From the NCBI GenBank assembly GCA_022410635.1, contig JAJVDF010000124.1, positions 1,907,384-1,971,383 on the forward strand: 64,000 nt of DNA. Reading direction: 5' to 3'. Within the stretch, counting starts at the first letter, position 1. Each line of letters opens with the position of its first letter. A program made the translations under genes and the position numbers. This DNA is from Tretioscincus oriximinensis (lineage: Eukaryota > Chordata > Lepidosauria > Squamata > Gymnophthalmidae). The notes under the pieces were generated by a model. The model saw only the letters and a list, made by a program, of their open reading frames with translations, ran no database searches and was not told the origin of the DNA. Below are positions 1 to 10,175 of this stretch, in pieces.

Positions 1-189
1 GTGATGGTTCCCATTTATTTACTTGCAATCAGTTGCAATTTCTTGCAATTCTTGCTTTCAAATAGCTAGGTTGGCTAGAGCTACAGGCTAGGAGAAGGTG
101 CTCACCCTCACCACGTCTCACACAGGGCTTTGAAAACTAGTATCTCAGGCAAGAGACCATCTCCTTAGCTACTGAGCCATTCATGCCTC
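1..189 (-). mobile_element. tRNA-derived SINE, partial (Sauria-SINE type)
   Basis: Read on the minus strand this is the head and body of the window's most frequent SINE: tRNA-like start near GAATGGCTCAGT at 176-189, then TTGCAAGAAATTGCAACTG and the ACCACCA segment. Its 3' tail lies beyond the left edge. Family name is by memory of reptile SINEs. Confidence 0.65.
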
Positions 190-192
190 AGG

Positions 193-470
193 AAGTGGTG
201 AGTTCGCCTTTGCTAGAAGTCTTCAAACAGAGACTCGATAGTTTTTTCTGCTATCTAATCTAAATTTATTCCCTTGCAGTTTCATCCCGTTGTTTCTAAT
301 CCTTCTATGTGCCAACGAGAAACAATGCTGATCCCTCTGCTCTGTGACAAACCTTCAGATCAAATCTCCTCTCAGTCTTCTTTTTTGCAGACTAAATATC
401 CCTCGATCCTTTAACCATTCACCGTAGGACATGGTTTCCAGACCAAACATTGATCCTGCATCATAGTTTT
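193..470. mobile_element. Rearranged CR1 fragment
   Basis: 193-238 matches the + strand of the CR1 subfamily seen at 51094 (GGTGGTGAGTTCGCCTT), while 239-470 matches the minus strand of the same subfamily (compare 21896-22110). The two halves face each other, so this copy holds an internal inversion. Confidence 0.6.
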
Positions 471-578
471 GGTTCTGATGCCGCCCAGCTAGCTAAATAA
501 TGTTGTGCATTGCTTTAGCTAATCTCCTAAAGTAGCCATTCACTCACTCTTGACTCTCTTAAATCCTATCTCCCCCAG

Positions 579-677
579 TTGCGTAGCTGTTTGGACCCAG
601 AGACTTACGAGCTTTTCAGTAAAAAGCTGACCGAGCGTGTTCTCATGCGGGATCCGAAGTTCCAGTGGTGCACGCAT
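579..677 (+). CDS. RNF31: RNF31 exon a: RING1-IBR linker and IBR start
   Basis: Acceptor CCCCCAG and donor GTGAGT bound 99 nt in phase 0. It begins [13 protein letters not shown] and ends FQWCTH, giving the first IBR zinc cysteine. The residues strongly resemble HOIP (LMRDPKF). Confidence 0.93.
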
Positions 678-3600
678 GTGAGTAAGCAGCTTGCAGGAAA
701 AGTGTGTTTTGTTAAGAGAGGGCAGAACCAGGAAGAAATGAGAACTGGGGGTACCAGTCAGGCCTTAACAGCTGTGCCATGTGCATTTGACAGTGGCCCA
801 CTATATTCTTTTTAAGAGTATGGGTGTTTCTTCACTGGATTTTCTTACAGGATTTATCTCAGAACGGGGCCTGGCATTTGCATGCAGTGCAGAACATTTG
901 TGTGTCTAGTTATGAAGAAGAAGAGAAGTTTAATGATTAGTCCATTCANCATATCATATAAAAATAGAATAAAATACATATATGATACTTCTAAAAACTG
1001 ATTACGAAATTTTTTTTAATAATGGGTTTAATCAGTTTTTAGAAGTATCATATATTTATTTATTTTATTTATTTAAAAGATTTTTACCCCGCCCTTCCCC
1101 CCGAAGGTGTCCAGGGCGGCTTACAAAAATTTAAAAAAATTCGGGTCGCCATGACCTTCACAAGATTAAAATCATAAAACACAACTGTCTAAAATGTCNT
1201 CCTCTGGTGGGGGAGCTAACATGAAAAGGCCCGGGTGAAGAGACAGGTCTTTACCAGGCGCCTAAAAGATAGTAAAGACGGCGCCTGGCGTGCTTCCGGG
1301 GGGAGGCCGTTCCATAATATCGGGGCCACTACCGAGAAGGCTCTTCCCCGCGCCCCCGCCCCCCTTATCTTAGAGCAGGAGGGGACAACTACAAGGCCCT
1401 CTCCTTCTGATCGCAGAGACCGGGCAGGACTATATGGGAAAAGGCGTTCCCTCAAGTATTCAGGACCCAAACCGTTTAGGGCTTTATACGTCAGTATAAG
1501 CACCTTGAATTGGGCTCGGTAGCGAATAGGTAGCCAGTGCAGTTCTTTGAGGACCGGCGTGATGGACGTCCNGCCAGACACACCCGATAGAAGACGGGCT
1601 GCTGCATTCTGCACTAGCTCCAGCCTCCGAACCGTCTTCAAGGGAAGCCCCACGTAGAGTGCATTGCAGTAGTCTAATCTGGAGGTTACCAGAGCATGAA
1701 GAACCATGGCCAAGGACCCCCTGTCCAGGAACGGCCGCAACTGGCGGACCANTCGTAAATAGGAAAAGGCCGTTCTAGCTGTCGCTGCCACCTGACCTTC
1801 CAGTGACAGTGACGAGTCTAGAAGGACCNCCAGATCACGCACCTGTTCCTTCTGGAGCAAACCTGCTCCATCAAGAACCGGGTGTCTATATGTATTTTAT
1901 TATATTTTTATATGATATGGTGAATGGACTAATCATTAAACTTCTCTTCTTCATCTGTCTAGGGACTGACGGATAATTTTAGTTATGAGAGATGTACAGT
2001 AAAACCCCGGTTATCCGAACTAAAGGGGGCGGCCCCATTTCGGATAATCAATTTTTTCGGATAATCCATGACATCGATCGGGTGACAGCAGACGACGGAT
2101 TTAAAGCATTAAATAAATTATGAAATTGTTCTTACCTGTAATGCTTTAAATCCGTCGTCTGCTGNCNCCCGATCGATGGAAAAAGGCTTCTCCTTCCGGC
2201 ACGGCTCGNGNCGCCGGAAGAAGGGCGATAGCGAAACTGACATCCATCGGGTGACAGCAGACGACGGATTTAAAGCATTACAGGTAAGAACAATTTCATA
2301 ATTTATTTAATGCTTTAAATCCGTCGTCTGCTGTCACCCNATCGATGTCAGTTTCGCTATCGCCCTTCTTCCGGCGCCCCGAGCCACACGGCACCCTTAC
2401 TACGTAGGTGGAAAAAATGTTGTTATAGATACAGTAACAACTTCGGTTAAGCCGGGTTTCGGTTAAGCGAAGTCCGGATAACCGGGGTTTTACTGTATAT
2501 AGTTGTGCTAGAGTTATGTGCAGTGTGATCTCTGTAGCTCCACTAGGGGCAGTAAAAGGATTTGGCTAGGCCTGGGGGTGCCTTTAAATTATGTAGAGGG
2601 AAAAGACCTCATTGGCTGGGCCCTAGTTAGAAACTGCATATAAAATAGAAGCCTGACAGATCAGGGTAGTTGCTGTAATTATGAATAAGTTGTACAGTTC
2701 CTTCTTGTCTTGAGCTGTGCAAGATATTTCATGGGAGTTGTAGTCCCTCTGGCAAGCCCCAGGTAGCCTGAAGGCCATTCTAGGATATTTCTAATTGTTT
2801 TTCTAATTGTTTTTCTAATTGAGAATCTGGTTGCGGGGTGAGAAGAGACGGCAGCCTTATCTTTGTCTTTCTATCTCTTTCAGTGTTCCTTTGGCTTCAT
2901 CTATGAGTCTGAGCAGCTCGAGGCAAAGTGTCCCCAGTGTCGTAAAAGTTTCTGCGTCCAATGCAAACGTCCGGTTCGTGAGACCTGTTACTTCTGGGAA
3001 AGGACAGAGAGTAGGGGAGGTGGAAGGGCAAGGGGGAAATGACAACACCTATCTGCATTTCCCTGGCCCCACTCCAGATTCTAGTTCTGTATTTGGAAAA
3101 ATTGAATGACACCTCTGGGTNCTAGGCAAGCATCTCTAGGGAGAGAGGTCCATAAGCAGGGGGGCATCACTGAGGAGGCTGCGTGCAAACATTTACTGAC
3201 TTCTGTGAGTGGACAGCATATACATTACTTTAGTTTTCCTTCCACAGCAGGAATGGGAGCCTTTTTGGAAATGTATAACATCCCTCGAGGGCCACAGCCC
3301 CACTCAGCAGTGCTAGGGCATTGGAGAACCTTGCACGGTTTGAAAGAAATCCCCATAACAAGGGCATGAATACAAAAAATGCTTTGGCCTCGCCAGAATT
3401 TTTCCTGTTACTTGAACCNGGGCCAAAAGTGACATCTCAAATGATCCCACTTCCGGTCTGTGCTCCTGGGAATGGCGTCCCCAGGACCAGAAATGACATA
3501 AGAAATGATGTCACTTGCAATTTCTGCTTCCGGGAATGGTGCCAAGGAGTGACGTCACTTCTGGTCCCGCCCCAAACACCCAAGATTTTTGCATTCCAAG

Positions 3601-6600
3601 CCTAGATTTCCCGGCTGGAAAACTCCCCATACTGCCGCCCAGGCTACACCCCTTCCTGTCATCCACCCCCCCACACACAGATCACAGCTCTTCTTCTCAT
3701 ATCCCTTCCCCACCCAGACCCATGACGTTGCGGACTTTTCAATCCCCCCATCCCTTTGCCCTCTTCCTCCCTCTCTCCATCCTAGACTTTCCTGCTTCCT
3801 CTTTTTATACACTTTATGTTTTAACAAAGTGAGGAACCATTATTTAGCCAGGAAAGCATAATGGTTCCTCGAGGAGCACACTGAGGGCCGGACCAAATTG
3901 TTCTGCAGGCGAGATCTGACTCCTGGGCCTTAAGTTCCCCATCCCTGCACTACAGAAATGAGAGAGACATGAATTTTTGTGACCCTTGTTTTTCTGCTTT
4001 CTTGGGCAGTGGGAGCCTCAACATCAGGATCTATCCTGTGATGGTTTCTTAGAATGGAAGCGAACCAACGACCCAGAATACCAAGCCCAAGGCCTGGCAA
4101 TGTATCTGCAGGAGAACGGGATTGGTGAGGTTCTCATAACTTGACTAGTGCATGTCCAAAGTACAGACTACAGCTGAGCTTGGGCATAGCCCTCAGCAAT
4201 GCNGGTCTTTCATCTGAGAGATCAGGTTTTGGGGCCCTGTGTCAGACGTCNGGAGGGGTGAGCACCTTCTACTAGCCTGAAGCTCCAGCTAGCACAGCTA
4301 TTTGAAAGCAAAAATTGCAAGAAATCGCAGCAGACTGCAACTAGATAAATGGAAACCACCACAGTGTGATGGGGAAGATAGAATGTAAGTCTTCAGGTGA
4401 AAAATAACCTTGTAAACCCTTCGGGTGAGAAAAGTGGGGTATAAAACCCCCATTCTTCTTCTTCTGCACCAAGCAAGGATGATTCCAGCTGCTCCCAGCT
4501 GAAGACAAAAAAGAAGCAGAATTGGACCTAGTTATTGCTGGGATAAACAGGCTGCAAGCAGCTAGCAGGATATCAGTAGATCTTTCTTTTCAGGTCTGCT
4601 GGCATTTTAGAGGTAGTGAGGACTCCCTCACTTGTTCCATTCTAGCAGGAGGACCCATATTAATGCTGCACCAAAATGCGAAGCCAATATGTGTCCCCAG
4701 AGGGAAACAAAACTCAGGACTTCAGTTTCTAGCACTCCGAAAACCCAGAAGTGGCTTCAGAGATTGCGGGACACTGAATTCAGAAGACTTGTCCCACTAC
4801 TTTAGAGCCTCCTTGCCCCCAGAATGTTTCTATGTTAGTCTGGTCCTGAAGGATCCAACCTTATTCCTCCTAGAGGTTTATTTAAACAAGATGTGTCCAA
4901 CTGTTTCTCCAGATGTTTCTAAACTATCTCTCTCAGCCCCACCACAGGGACCTGAATTCTTGTTCTTCTTTCCAGCATGTCCAAAATGCAAGTTCTCCTA
5001 TGCTTTGGCCCGTGGTGGTTGCATCCATTTCCAGTGTACCCAGTGCAGGCACCACTTCTGCAGCGGCTGCTATGGTGACTTCTACTCGCCAAATGTAAGG
5101 GAAGCAGCAAAAAGGGAGTAAATATTTTCAGCTNACCCGGGCCTTCTGATACAAAGATCTCATGTACCATCATATCAAGGGGAAAAAAGCATTAATTAGC
5201 TATCACACCATACTAAAGAGGTCATGTCTTCATTTGGGGGTTACTGCTGGGAAGGTCCTGTCACGTGACCTCGTCCTGCAACATTTTTTTGTGCGTTGCC
5301 ATGACAAACACAGAGGGCTTCCTAAGGAAATCCACATGCGTCCTCACTGTAGAATAGGTTGCCCTAAAACTTCTTGTGTTCTCCTTTGATGTCCACCATC
5401 CCCGACATTCACGAATGGTGGACATTCATCCTATGAGGAGTGGTTTATGAATCCTGCATTGACAGGGAACGGCCCAGTGGCCCTGGACTCTATGATTCTA
5501 AGGTCACTAGAACTACCACAAAAAATGTCTGATACCTTATGGCCTTGTTTTATCTCTCTCTATGTTGTTCTCCTAGAAATGCCCAGTCCCTGACTGCTCC
5601 ATGAGGCGGTCCCTCCATGGCCACCATCCCCGGGACTGCCTATTTTACCTGCGTGACTGGGATGTGTCACGTCTACAGCGCCTCCTACAGGTCAGGAGGA
5701 AGGTGGGCTGGGGAGAATAATAAAGCAATAAGATTAAAGTACCTATTTGGGAAAAGGGGAGGAGCTTCCTAAAGAGGGGAGAGTCTAAGGAACAATGTAT
5801 CAAGGTCAATAAAGCAATTGCCTGTCAAAGGAAAAGGGAGGAGCATTGTGGAGAGGGAGGAGCTTAAGGAACAGTTCACCAAGGTCAATAAAGCAATTGT
5901 GAGGAAAGTGGAGGAGCTTTCTAAAGGGGGAGGAGTCTTAAGAATGATAGTCCATAAATAATAAGGCCACTGCCAGTTTAAAGGGAGGAGCTTTCTGAAA
6001 AAAGAGGAGCCTAAGGAATGATAAGTCCAGGGACAATAAGGGAGTCACCTTATCAAATGAAAGGGGCAGTTTTTCAAAGAAGGCGGAACTACAGAAACAA
6101 TGGTCCAGGGACAAGAGAGCAATTGGCTATGAGAGAAAAAGGGGAGGAGCTTTCTGAAAAGCGTGGAGCCTGAGACAATAGCTTATTGTTCCCACTGTTG
6201 TCTTCTTCATCCTAGGATAAAGGCATCGTGTTCAATACAGACCCTCCNGTAGGCAGCCGTCCCACCCCTGGAGGTGAGTGCAAAAGGATTCAAAAAGGCT
6301 GACTCCACCACCTCCATTTTCTGCTTCACAGATGTTGGGTAATTTGGTTTGCAAGTCAGAGGTTGAATAAGGTGATCCTAGTATCCCAACCAAGTCACAT
6401 GTATGGGTGACCGTACAGAAGAATGAAAGATAATCTGAGTGTAAAGGAGTAACTCTGCATTCTCCCTCCTTTTTTCAGGTGGGTGTCGTGTTATGGAACA
6501 GAAGGAGACCCTGACGGGTTTGAAAGACGAACCTTGTGGGAAAGAGACCCTAGTTGGATATGCTGGTCTTTGTCAGTAAGTAGAGTCACCTTCTGGACAG

Positions 6601-7070
6601 CTTTCCTCTAGAGTGAGGACACAGCTTGAGATGTTTTATTAGGGTAAGAATGGGCCTCAGGGAGGGCCAGGTGTGTCACAGCAATTAATGTCCCCTTTCT
6701 CCAGGGCTCACTACAAGGAGTACCTGGTCAGCCTCATCAATGGCCACGCCTTGGATCCAGCCATCCACTACACCTTGCCAGAAGTGGAAAATGTCTGTCG
6801 CCGCTACCTGCCGGGAGTGCTGTTGCCACCGCAGGGGGCGGGCGAGGATGAGGAGGCGCATCGAGGGCGCTTGGTCAAGGTAAAACAGGATTTTGTGGTG
6901 CTTGGTGGAAGTGGTGAAATCCAGAACTACTAGTAGGGAAAGCAAAAGAGTCTCTCCTTTGTTGACTAATCGCTTTTTCTTTCTTAAATTTTCTTTCTTT
7001 CCTCCCTCTGCTGCAGATTTTAGTGGATCGGGTGCCACTGGGACCCAAAATTCCACGCAGACATAAGTAG
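579..7070 (+). CDS. RNF31: RNF31 (HOIP), 3' part: nine last coding exons
   Basis: RNF31/HOIP is the catalytic subunit of LUBAC, a cytosolic RBR-type E3 ligase that joins ubiquitins head-to-tail through Met1 and feeds NF-kB and cell-death signalling. Nine exons join in phase to 306 codons plus TAG. They encode, in order, the IBR zinc region (WCTHC, CPQC, CVQC), RING2 with the active-site cysteine in RGGCIHFQC (TGC 5020-5022, equivalent to human Cys885), the linear-chain-determining region ([32 protein letters not shown]) and the basic end IPRRHK. The N-terminal PUB, NZF, UBA and RING1 parts lie left of the window. All zinc-binding and catalytic residues expected in this part are present, so the gene looks intact. 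IRF9 follows on the same strand, as in mammals. Splice positions are my reading; identity is very secure. Confidence 0.96.
912..1952. repeat. Long palindrome (foldback element) split by an L2 insertion
   Basis: 912-1054 and 1887-1952 are the two parts of one hairpin. The left part already contains an inner pair (TGATACTTCTAAAAACTGAT / ATCAGTTTTTAGAAGTATCA, 982-1052). The right part is the near-perfect reverse complement of 912-980. The minus-strand L2 at 1055-1886 sits inside the right arm, with a shared ATAT at the joints. Confidence 0.8.
1055..1886 (-). mobile_element. L2-type LINE, 5'-truncated, RT C-terminal coding remnant
   Basis: A minus-strand reading frame at 1216-1860 holds the hallmark end of L2/CR1-clade reverse transcriptase: [52 protein letters not shown]. 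It is followed by a 3' UTR with GCCGCCCTGGACACC and a TAAATAAA-type tail at 1060-1080. It has no start of its own and is not an independent gene. Confidence 0.85.
1997..2495. mobile_element. pogo/Tigger-like MITE with internal palindromes
   Basis: Ends are inverted repeats: CAGTAAAACCCCGGTTATCC at 1997 and its complement GGATAACCGGGGTTTTACTG ending at 2495. TA flanks both ends (1995-1996 and 2496-2497), as in Tc1/mariner and pogo insertions. There is no transposase. The inside is a double hairpin built from one segment repeated in both orientations (2071-2180 and 2235-2347). Confidence 0.82.
2884..2973 (+). CDS. RNF31: RNF31 exon b: IBR zinc ligands
   Basis: 90 nt, phase 0 at both ends, encoding [16 protein letters not shown] to CVQCKRP with the CPQC and CVQC zinc pairs. 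The acceptor is TTTCAG. The only donor that keeps frame is the weak CCG|GTTCGT; a stronger-looking GTGAGA sits four bases further on but would break the frame. Confidence 0.93.
3380..3600. repeat. Dispersed repeat rich in TGACGTCA and TTCCGG motifs
   Basis: Contains AGTGACGTCACTTCTGG (3547-3563), GATGTCACTTGC and several TTCCGG or GGGAATGG blocks. Similar segments recur at 53400-53600 and 62160-62420. The class is unknown to me. Confidence 0.5.
4010..4124 (+). CDS. RNF31: RNF31 exon c: end of IBR
   Basis: 115 nt between TTGGGCAG and GTGAGG, starting in phase 0 and ending in phase 1. It encodes [10 protein letters not shown], which closes the IBR, and then the very conserved [19 protein letters not shown] helix leading to RING2. 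Confidence 0.95.
4190..4466 (+). mobile_element. tRNA-derived SINE (Sauria-SINE type)
   Basis: Full-length diverged copy: tRNA-like head with box B-like GGCCCTGTGTCAGAC, middle GAGCACCTTCTACTAGCC, BovB-like end CGGGTGAGAAAAGTGGGGTA and a short CTT tail. Confidence 0.65.
4976..5094 (+). CDS. RNF31: RNF31 exon d: catalytic RING2
   Basis: 119 nt between TTTCCAG and GTAAGG. It reads [15 protein letters not shown], then [17 protein letters not shown]. The TGC at 5020-5022 is the thioester-forming cysteine, and the histidine two residues later is the catalytic base known from human HOIP. All RING2 zinc ligands in this exon are present. Confidence 0.96.
5577..5690 (+). CDS. RNF31: RNF31 exon e: RING2 end and LDD start
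   Basis: 114 nt, phase 0, acceptor TCCTAG and donor GTCAGG. It encodes [20 protein letters not shown] and [18 protein letters not shown], the RING2 to LDD transition of HOIP. Confidence 0.95.
5715..6185 (+). repeat. Minisatellite, about six 75-80 bp units, in an RNF31 intron
   Basis: The block GGGAGGAGCTTTCT or a variant recurs near 5757, 5837, 5910, 5981, 6062 and 6143. Each is followed by a GGAG-rich stretch, CTAAGGAACAAT-like and GTC(A)AATAAAGCAATT-like segments. It fills most of the intron between the exons at 5577 and 6216. Confidence 0.8.
6216..6273 (+). CDS. RNF31: RNF31 exon f: LDD
   Basis: 58 nt between CATCCTAG and GTGAGT, ending in phase 1. It encodes [19 protein letters not shown] of the LDD; one base is N (6248), at a wobble position of the proline codon. 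Confidence 0.93.
6479..6575 (+). CDS. RNF31: RNF31 exon g: LDD
   Basis: 97 nt between TTTTTCAG and GTAAGT. It encodes [15 protein letters not shown] and [13 protein letters not shown], with the cysteines of the extra LDD zinc site region. Confidence 0.94.
6705..6879 (+). CDS. RNF31: RNF31 exon h: LDD helices
   Basis: 175 nt between TCTCCAG and GTAAAA, ending in phase 0. It encodes [18 protein letters not shown], part of the acceptor-ubiquitin binding region of HOIP, followed by a less conserved acidic stretch (AGEDEEAH). Confidence 0.95.
7017..7070 (+). CDS. RNF31: RNF31 last coding exon with stop
   Basis: 54 nt after CTGCAG: 17 codons [17 protein letters not shown] and TAG at 7068-7070. 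It matches the family's C-terminal PLG-x-x-IPRR ending. Confidence 0.95.
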   Translation: MLVDRVPLGPKIPRRHK

Positions 7071-7234
7071 GAGTTCAGCAAAAATATCTTNCCAGAGGAG
7101 GTCCTGCTTGCTTTCGAAAGTGCCGATACTCCTGGGTCTCTGGATTTCCTGGATCCACAATGCGTCACCATGATCATTCCACACAAAATGTTCTTTGAGG
7201 TCTCTCCACCTTGTTCTCTATTCATTTAACTCCN

Positions 7235-7240
7235 AATAAA
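7235..7240 (+). promoter_or_regulatory. RNF31: RNF31 poly(A) signal
   Basis: AATAAA 165 bases after the RNF31 stop codon, the first such hexamer downstream, giving a short 3' UTR of about 190 nt. Confidence 0.8.
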
Positions 7241-7459
7241 ACTATGCTGTGATTTTAATGAAAACGTCAAGCTTCTCTTCTTAAGTGCAATACAGTTATT
7301 CCCCTGCAGTCCTGGGTTAACACAGCATAAGGCGAGCCCTTCTGTACTGGACCACAGCCCACCCTGTAGTAACTTTGTGCTTAANTGAGTGTCATTAGAC
7401 AAACTCATGGAGAACAGGTGTATCAATGCGGAATTTTAAGATAGGAGGATTATTTATGA

Positions 7460-7735
7460 GGCACAAATGGCACCGTTGTTAAGAGGTGGGCTTTCAACTA
7501 GGAGATCCATTCTTGAAGGCCTGTGTCAGTTGTAGCAGGGGGCTGAGCAATCTCTACTTGACCTGAGCTCTAGCCAACTCAGCAATTTGAAAAAAAGTAA
7601 ATTTGCAATGTGCATTTCCAGTAGATTCATGAGTACCACCTTTAATTTGGACGAAAATTAACTTTTTAAGCCACTCTTAAGTCCCTTCAGGTGAGAAGGG
7701 TGGGGGTATATAAACCAAATTCTTATTTATTTAGG
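7460..7735 (+). mobile_element. Old tRNA-derived SINE copy
   Basis: Diverged copy ending in GCCACTCTTAAGTCCCTTC and GTGGGGGTATATAAACC, the BovB-like tail seen in better copies. Confidence 0.55.
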
Positions 7736-7971
7736 AATTTATATCCTGCCTTTCATCCTAGTTCCCAGGGCGGAAAACAACACATTAAAATAACACAAAT
7801 TGGTAAAATGTTTGTAAGATCCATTCCATCCCTCCCTCCCTGGAAGGACACCTTCCTAGATGTTCTGGACCTGCACTAACATGGTTATTTCTTTGAAATC
7901 CCATGATTGTGTGCACCTTTTGTGCATGTGCTTTACACTGAATACCAGCACCAGCTAAAGAACTGGCAGCT

Positions 7972-8029
7972 CTGATGATGATGATGATGATGATGATGAT
8001 AATGATGATGATGAAGAAGAAGAAGAACT
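7972..8029 (+). repeat. (GAT)n/(GAA)n microsatellite
   Basis: Run of about 14 GAT-type triplets followed by GAA triplets. Confidence 0.9.
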
Positions 8030-8111
8030 GCAAATCAAATTAAAAAGCTGCAAATCAAATCAAAGGAGGCCGTTCAACCGATGACTATTTGAATCACCAT
8101 AATAAATAATT

Positions 8112-8155
8112 AAGGGAATACTTTAACGTACACTGTTATATTAAAGTATTCCCTT
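8112..8155. repeat. Perfect 15-bp inverted repeat
   Basis: AAGGGAATACTTTAA (8112-8126) and its exact complement TTAAAGTATTCCCTT (8141-8155) with a 14-nt loop. No element ends or flanking duplication were recognised. Confidence 0.85.
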
Positions 8156-8258
8156 CATTGTTTTGAGCAGTGTGTTTGGAAAAAAAATACTTGACTCTCT
8201 CCACTTTTGAGGAAAAAGACTTTTTTCAGATTTATTTTTATATTGTTTTACTGTTTTC

Positions 8259-8974
8259 TAACGGGGGTTTGCTACCACCTTATTAAGAATGCCAGCACAT
8301 CAGAAGCAGCTGATCCTCAGGATATGGATACGTGTAGAATCTGACTCCCATCAAGAACTCACGCAGAGGCCATAAGCTTAGATCAAGAGGCAAGATCTAG
8401 GAGGCCCACGTGGGTATGGAACCTCCTGAGCACCCCTGTGCACTGGTTTTTATTGACATAAGATCAGAAGGCGTNTACAAGAAAACAGACGAAACAGAAT
8501 GGGTGTTCCGAAGGTGTGGTTTGGGGCGGACCAGAGGTGGGCTCAGGTGATGACACCTGTGTGACNTTTCTCCCTCCTCCCAAGGGGTGCAGCCTGTGTC
8601 AGGAAACCCCAAATATGGGTATGGTTTGGGTGGTACAAGACTGATCCCTGCAGCTTTCAGGACCTGTGACCGGTTGTTCACCTCCTGGAGAGGTGATAGC
8701 CAGAACTTCCTCAGGGCTATCAGGCAGTTGATTAATGTCATTAAGCCAAAGCTCCTGAGTTAATGAGTGCACCTAGAGATAATGGGTGCAGGTAAACAAG
8801 GCACAGCAGGGTGTTGCTTCAGGGCAGGAAGGGAGATTAAATCTCTTGCAACACCCTGGGCTGGAAATTTCCCAAAATTTCTGCAGACAATGTGCATCTA
8901 GANACCCATGCTTGTACATTTTATATCAAATATATTTATGCCAATTAATATATTCCTAATAGAGAACCCCGACA
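8259..8974 (-). mobile_element. Solo LTR, family A
   Basis: Read on the minus strand it begins TGTCGGGG and ends CCCCCGTTA, with an AATAAA signal (CAATAAAAACCAGTGCACAG) in the last third. A six-base duplication GTTTTC flanks it (8253-8258, 8975-8980). A second copy lies at 57131-57900. It has no internal retroviral genes, so it is a recombined remnant. Confidence 0.85.
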
Positions 8975-9310
8975 GTTTTCTTTATATTGTTTTCATCAGT
9001 TTGGTAATTGCCCTGGGATTACAGGGTACGGCAGTACATGAATGTACTCTAAAAAAATAAATGCTACGACAATAAAACAAGATTAAAAACAAGATTTGCA
9101 GCCTAACATGTCACTCAAATGTGTAGCAAGGTCTCTTTATCCCTTAAGATCTCTCTGTTTTTGTGATGGGATCCATTGAAAATTGCCCAGTCAGACCTCT
9201 TGGGATTTACTAGAAAATTTACAGTTTGAAAACAACCTTCTGAACACTGCATTTACTCAAGTGTCCTGGTTCCAGAAGATCGATAGCTGTGGTCAGCCTG
9301 CCTTATCTTA

Positions 9311-10172
9311 AGAACATAAGAACATAAGAAGAGCCATCCTGGATCAGGCCACAGCCCATCGAGTCCAGCATTCTGTGTCACACAGAGGCCCACCAGATGC
9401 ANCTGGGCTGTCCGAACAGAGGAAAGCAAAATATGCTGCTCCTGTTCNTGACTCCCTGCAAATGGTATTTCAAGAGTCCTGCCTGTTGCTCNATCCCGGA
9501 GGCTACATCCAGACAACTATCTTAGTATCCATTTATANCCTTAGTGTCCATAAACCTGTCTAGTCCTGTCTTGAAACTATCCAAGCTGTTAGCTACCACT
9601 ACCTCTTCAGGAAGTAAATTCCACANGCCGATGACCCTCTGGGTGAAAAAATACTTNCCTTTGTCTGTTCTCACTTTTCTACCCAACAGTTTTAAGGAGN
9701 GCCCTCTGGTCCTTGTGTTGTGTGATAGAGAAAACATTTTTTCTCTATTCACTCTGTTGATCCCATGCATGATTTTGTACACTTCAATCAGATCACCCCT
9801 CAAACGTNTCCTTTCAAGGCTGAAGAGGCCCAGACGTTGCAGCCTTGCTTCGTAAGGGAGGTGAATCCAGACCCTTGATCATTTTTGTTGCCCTTTTCTG
9901 CACCTTCTCCAGTTCCAAAATATCCCTCTTGAGATGTGGTGACCAGAANTGAACACAGTATTCCAAATGTGGCCTCACCACAGATTTATCAAGAGGCAAA
10001 AACAACATTTGCTGACTTATTTTCGATTCCTTTCCTAATTATCCCCAACATGGAATTTGCCTTTTTTGCTGCTGCTGCACACTGGGTTGACATTTTCATT
10101 GAATTGTCCACNAACACCCCAAGATCCTTTTCTTGCTCGGTCACAGAAAGCTTGGTTCCCATCCTATCTTAA
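9311..10172 (-). mobile_element. CR1 LINE 3' end, subfamily with ATGTTCTT tail
   Basis: On the minus strand it encodes the RT C-terminus (ERDILELEKVQKRATKMIKG, then [13 protein letters not shown] and FFTQRVIG-WNLLPEEV), followed by a 3' UTR ending in repeats of the octamer ATGTTCTT at 9311. It carries many N and stops, so it is dead. Confidence 0.85.
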
Positions 10173-10175
10173 TCA

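Noticed and set aside
1216..1860. 214-codon minus-strand frame as an independent gene
   Set aside because: It matches the end of L2-clade reverse transcriptase, is 5'-truncated and contains ambiguous bases; a LINE remnant.
4522..5121. 199-codon frame as an alternative RNF31 exon or separate gene
   Set aside because: Only its last part (from 4976) is the RING2 exon. The upstream part is intron without HOIP similarity and follows a clear acceptor.
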